A stretch of DNA of 64,000 nt from Patiriisocius sp047730165 (GTDB taxonomy: Bacteria > Bacteroidota > Bacteroidia > Flavobacteriales > Flavobacteriaceae), in the NCBI RefSeq assembly GCF_047730165.1, contig NZ_CP159834.1:2480001-2544000 (forward strand). The letters are read 5' to 3'. The notes below the pieces were generated by a model. That model made no database searches and was not told the DNA's origin. It saw only the letters and a program-made list of their open reading frames with translations. The position numbers and the translations under genes are program-made. How positions within the stretch are numbered: position 1 is the first letter of the stretch; every line of letters begins with the position of its first letter. This document shows positions 62,763 through 64,000 of the stretch, one piece after another.

Positions 62763-64000
62763 TTGATTAAATTCTTTAAATCTTTATATCTAACTCCGCG
62801 CTTCTTTTACGCGCTAGCCCTACTATCTCTGGTTTTTCTGGTGAGCTTTTGGCAACCCAAAATCTATGGCATTGTGTGGCTAATGGTGCTCGCTTTTGGC
62901 TTGCTTTTACTTATGGAAGCGAGTATGCTTTGGAGCGGAAAGGGCTTACAAGGAAAAAGAATTGTGCCAGAGAAATTTAGTAATAGTGATCCTAACGAGG
63001 TTTTAGTGCAGCTTGATAATAGATATGCATTTTCCATAAATGTAGGCATTATAGACGAGTTGCCAGTGCAATTTCAGAAGCGAGACTTTTTTAAATCCAT
63101 ATGTATTAAGGGGAAACAAAGACAAACTTTTCAATACAGTGTGCGCCCTGTAGAAAGAGGGGAGTATCACTTCGGAAATTTGAATTGTTTTGTTTCTTCG
63201 TCCATTAGATTATTTAGAAGGCGTTACGTCTTTGACAACGAGCAACTAGTAAAAGTATATCCATCTTTTATACAGATGAAAAAATACGATTTCCTTGCAA
63301 TTGATAATAGATTGAGTCTTGCCGGCTTAAAGAAAATAAGACGCATTGGCCAGACGATGGAATTTGAGCAAATAAGAGATTATGTAGTTGGGGACGATGC
63401 ACGTAACGTAAACTGGAAAGCAACAGCAAAGCTTGGAGCTTTGATGGTAAACCAATTTCAGGATGAAAAAATGCAACCAGTCTATAATATAATTGATACC
63501 AGTAGGGTAATGAAAATGCCGTTTAAGGGATTGAAGTTAGTAGATTATGCAATCAATGCAGCGCTGGCATTTAGTAACGTAGCATTGAAGAAGAATGATA
63601 AAGTAGGACTCCTTGATTTTTCTCATAAAGTTGGGAACTACCTACCAGCATCTGCGAAGAAAACCTATCTCAACAACATTCTTGACGCGCTATATAATAC
63701 CAACACGCAATTTTTAGATAGTGATTTTGGCGCATTACAGGCATTTGTAAAACAACGTATTACACACAGAAGTCTATTAATGCTTTACACAAACTTTGAA
63801 CATATCTCCTCATTAAATAGACAACTTCCCTATTTACAGGCGATGGCCAAAAAAAACGTATTGGTTGTTGTCTTTTTTGAAAATACAGAACTTAGAGTCT
63901 TAGGTGACAGCAAGGCCGAATCTATTCCAGAAATTTATGACCAAACCATTGCACAGCAATTTCAGTTTGATAAAAAATTAATGGTTCGCGAGCTTCAAAA
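62763..64000 (+). CDS. DUF58-domain protein (3' end outside window)
   Basis: An open frame from a TTG at 62763 (MIKFFKSLYLTPRFFYA) runs to the window end, 412 codons with no stop. Two membrane helices near the start (ALALLSLVFLVSFW, IVWLMVLAFGLLLLM) are followed by a beta-sandwich and the DUF58 signature FEQIRDYVVGDDARNVNWKA (residues 199-218), then a VWA-like Rossmann half (YNIIDTSRVM, KVGLLDFSHKVG, HRSLLMLYTN). It lies 3 nt after the MoxR gene, as in the widespread MoxR-DUF58 pairs. No ATG gives a complete domain, so TTG is the likely start. Confidence 0.88.
   Translation, partial: MIKFFKSLYLTPRFFYALALLSLVFLVSFWQPKIYGIVWLMVLAFGLLLLMEASMLWSGKGLQGKRIVPEKFSNSDPNEVLVQLDNRYAFSINVGIIDELPVQFQKRDFFKSICIKGKQRQTFQYSVRPVERGEYHFGNLNCFVSSSIRLFRRRYVFDNEQLVKVYPSFIQMKKYDFLAIDNRLSLAGLKKIRRIGQTMEFEQIRDYVVGDDARNVNWKATAKLGALMVNQFQDEKMQPVYNIIDTSRVMKMPFKGLKLVDYAINAALAFSNVALKKNDKVGLLDFSHKVGNYLPASAKKTYLNNILDALYNTNTQFLDSDFGALQAFVKQRITHRSLLMLYTNFEHISSLNRQLPYLQAMAKKNVLVVVFFENTELRVLGDSKAESIPEIYDQTIAQQFQFDKKLMVRELQ

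Overview
The window is AT-rich chromosomal DNA from a member of the Bacteroidota, most likely a marine Flavobacteriaceae. The evidence is the gliding lipoprotein GldI, two proteins with type IX secretion (T9SS) C-terminal sorting domains, a SusC/TonB-type receptor with an N-terminal carboxypeptidase-like domain, a LETM1-related flavobacterial protein, many lipoproteins, frequent GTG/TTG starts, and promoters of the Bacteroidota type (-7 box TAnnTTTG). A Dokdonia/Krokinobacter-like genus is only a guess. No rRNA, tRNA, CRISPR array, prophage or intact transposon was seen.

Layout. 1-553: 3' end of an acyl-CoA synthetase. 759-4920: a divergent Cys/Met-type PLP enzyme, a small outer-membrane barrel and a CotH-kinase-like lipoprotein. 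5021-11803: a fatty-acid beta-oxidation cluster, MarR regulator then fadN-fadA-fadE in the Bacillus order, with candidate operators and with decayed repeat elements in both intergenic gaps (one holds a dead S23 four-helix-bundle gene). 11839-24153: secreted nuclease, peptidases (M28, M1), a TolB-like/amidohydrolase fusion coupled to a small membrane protein and an ABC ATPase, a fasciclin lipoprotein, a LysM protein, and two gene remnants. 24235-27077: VWA protein plus MoxR/ChlI-like ATPase. 27294-35401: sortilin-like BNR protein, S9 peptidase, DUF2490, alpha/beta hydrolase-OsmC fusion, Cu,Zn superoxide dismutase. 35610-39026: T9SS-dependent M36 metallopeptidase. 39219-43687: ECF sigma/anti-sigma pair convergent with a DUF4331/lipoprotein/TPR operon that carries an ECF-type promoter. 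44992-51629: an eight-gene signalling operon (TonB receptor, DUF2141, TPR-like protein, histidine kinase fused to a 2TM domain, three 2TM proteins, LytTR response regulator). 52067-56144: ndk, nrnA, gldI, peptidyl-prolyl isomerase. 56450-64000: TRIC-like channel, then an RDD / SpoIIM / membrane protein / DUF4129 / DUF4350 / MoxR / DUF58 cluster running off the end.

The most interesting result is in the signalling operon. Three promoters inside it (upstream of the TonB receptor, of DUF2141, and of the first 2TM gene) share one architecture to the base: a LytTR-type direct repeat of two 9-mers separated by exactly 12 nt, then exactly 33 nt, then a -7 box. This makes the operon a self-contained feedback circuit in which the operon's own LytTR regulator probably drives its receptor, its DUF2141 protein and its 2TM proteins. 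A second candidate circuit is the ECF sigma/anti-sigma pair with the DUF4331 operon. A third is the MarR regulator with a palindrome inside its own promoter and a 39-nt near-perfect palindrome ahead of fadN.

Several genes are clearly dead or damaged: S23 four-helix-bundle (8220-8566), a YdeI/OmpD-associated protein (17987-18637), a DUF1801 protein (51705-52041), a SnoaL-like remnant (14429-14743) and the N-terminus of the third 2TM gene. All family names come from reading the translated sequence by eye; no database search was run.
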